Source: Rubrivirga sp. (GTDB lineage Bacteria; Bacteroidota; Rhodothermia; Rhodothermales; Rubricoccaceae). From it: a DNA stretch of 5,849 nucleotides. Of the stretch, positions 5,789 to 5,849 are shown piece by piece (positions within the stretch are counted from its first letter, which is position 1; each line of letters starts with the position of its first letter). The stretch spans positions 1 through 5,849 of the forward strand of contig JAAXJP010000454.1 of the NCBI GenBank assembly GCA_012269805.1, read 5' to 3'. The notes beneath the pieces were generated by a model that ran no database searches, had not been told where the DNA came from, and saw nothing but the letters and a program-made list of their open reading frames with translations. A program made the position numbers and the translations under genes.

Positions 5789-5816
5789 CCGCCCGCCTCG
5801 ACGCCGAGGCGGGCGG
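5789..5816 (+). terminator. Strong perfect stem-loop after nhaA, possibly bidirectional
   Basis: CCGCCCGCCTCG at 5789-5800 pairs perfectly over 12 bp with CGAGGCGGGCGG at 5805-5816 around an ACGC loop, 56 bases after the nhaA stop. Only scattered T follow (TGTCGGTTC). As a perfect inverted repeat it would also serve a gene converging from the right. Its left arm is identical to bases 224-235, and CGCCGAGGCGG (5802-5812) to bases 251-261. Confidence 0.65.
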
Positions 5817-5823
5817 TGTCGGT

Positions 5824-5849
5824 TCAGCGCGAGGGGATCAGGAGCAACG
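5824..5849 (-). CDS. Possible C-terminal end of a convergent minus-strand gene (partial)
   Basis: On the minus strand, a frame entering at the right edge reads LLIPSR and then TGA at 5826-5824. All seven codons in view, the stop aside, end in G or C, as in real genes here. The stop would lie 7 bases from the stem-loop 5789-5816, which fits convergent genes sharing a terminator. Only seven residues are visible, so no function can be given. The competing reading is a plus-strand gene starting just past the edge, with AGGAG at 5840-5844 as its ribosome-binding site. Confidence 0.25.

Noticed and set aside
1..5849. CRISPR array, tRNA, rRNA, insertion sequence or phage genes
   Set aside because: No regularly spaced repeats, tRNA-like cloverleaf, transposase motifs or phage proteins were seen on either strand.

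Overview
The window is about 70% or more G+C, with G or C at most third codon positions. It looks like a chromosomal housekeeping segment from a high-GC member of the Bacteroidota/Rhodothermota group; a Rhodothermales or Rubricoccaceae-like marine bacterium is my best inference. The reasons are a TonB-dependent receptor whose plug follows a carboxypeptidase-regulatory-like domain (a Bacteroidota hallmark), weak or absent Shine-Dalgarno sequences, and an NhaA sodium/proton antiporter. No marker gene fixes the taxonomy.

Layout, left to right. (1) Positions 1-221 hold the 3' end of an unidentified plus-strand gene with an Ala/Glu-rich acidic tail. (2) Positions 222-436 are non-coding and carry three back-to-back stem-loops. 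(3) clpP, the ClpP serine protease subunit, lies at 437-1171 and is followed by a strong 12-bp stem-loop. (4) A leader of about 100 bases with a 13-nt direct repeat and an interleaved inverted repeat precedes (5) a FecA-like TonB-dependent outer-membrane receptor at 1354-3849. (6) A foldable 74-base gap leads to (7) a 91-codon ORF at 3924-4199 that looks like a small exported acidic/proline-rich protein. (8) Two GC-only hairpins follow, then (9) nhaA at 4362-5732. (10) A perfect 12-bp stem-loop at 5789-5816 closes nhaA. The last 26 bases may be the end of a convergent minus-strand gene.

The genes seem to be separate transcription units, not one operon. Stem-loops follow the upstream partial gene, clpP, the small ORF and nhaA, and the products belong to unrelated processes: cytosolic proteolysis, outer-membrane uptake of an iron complex, and inner-membrane sodium/pH homeostasis. 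clpP is not followed by clpX, its commonest neighbour.

I see no defence system, CRISPR array, mobile element, tRNA or rRNA. I found no convincing undescribed multi-gene system. The points most worth a second look are the tandem hairpins before clpP, the hairpin arms reused at gene ends, the repeat-bearing leader of the receptor gene, the small exported ORF, and the possible folded RNA before it.
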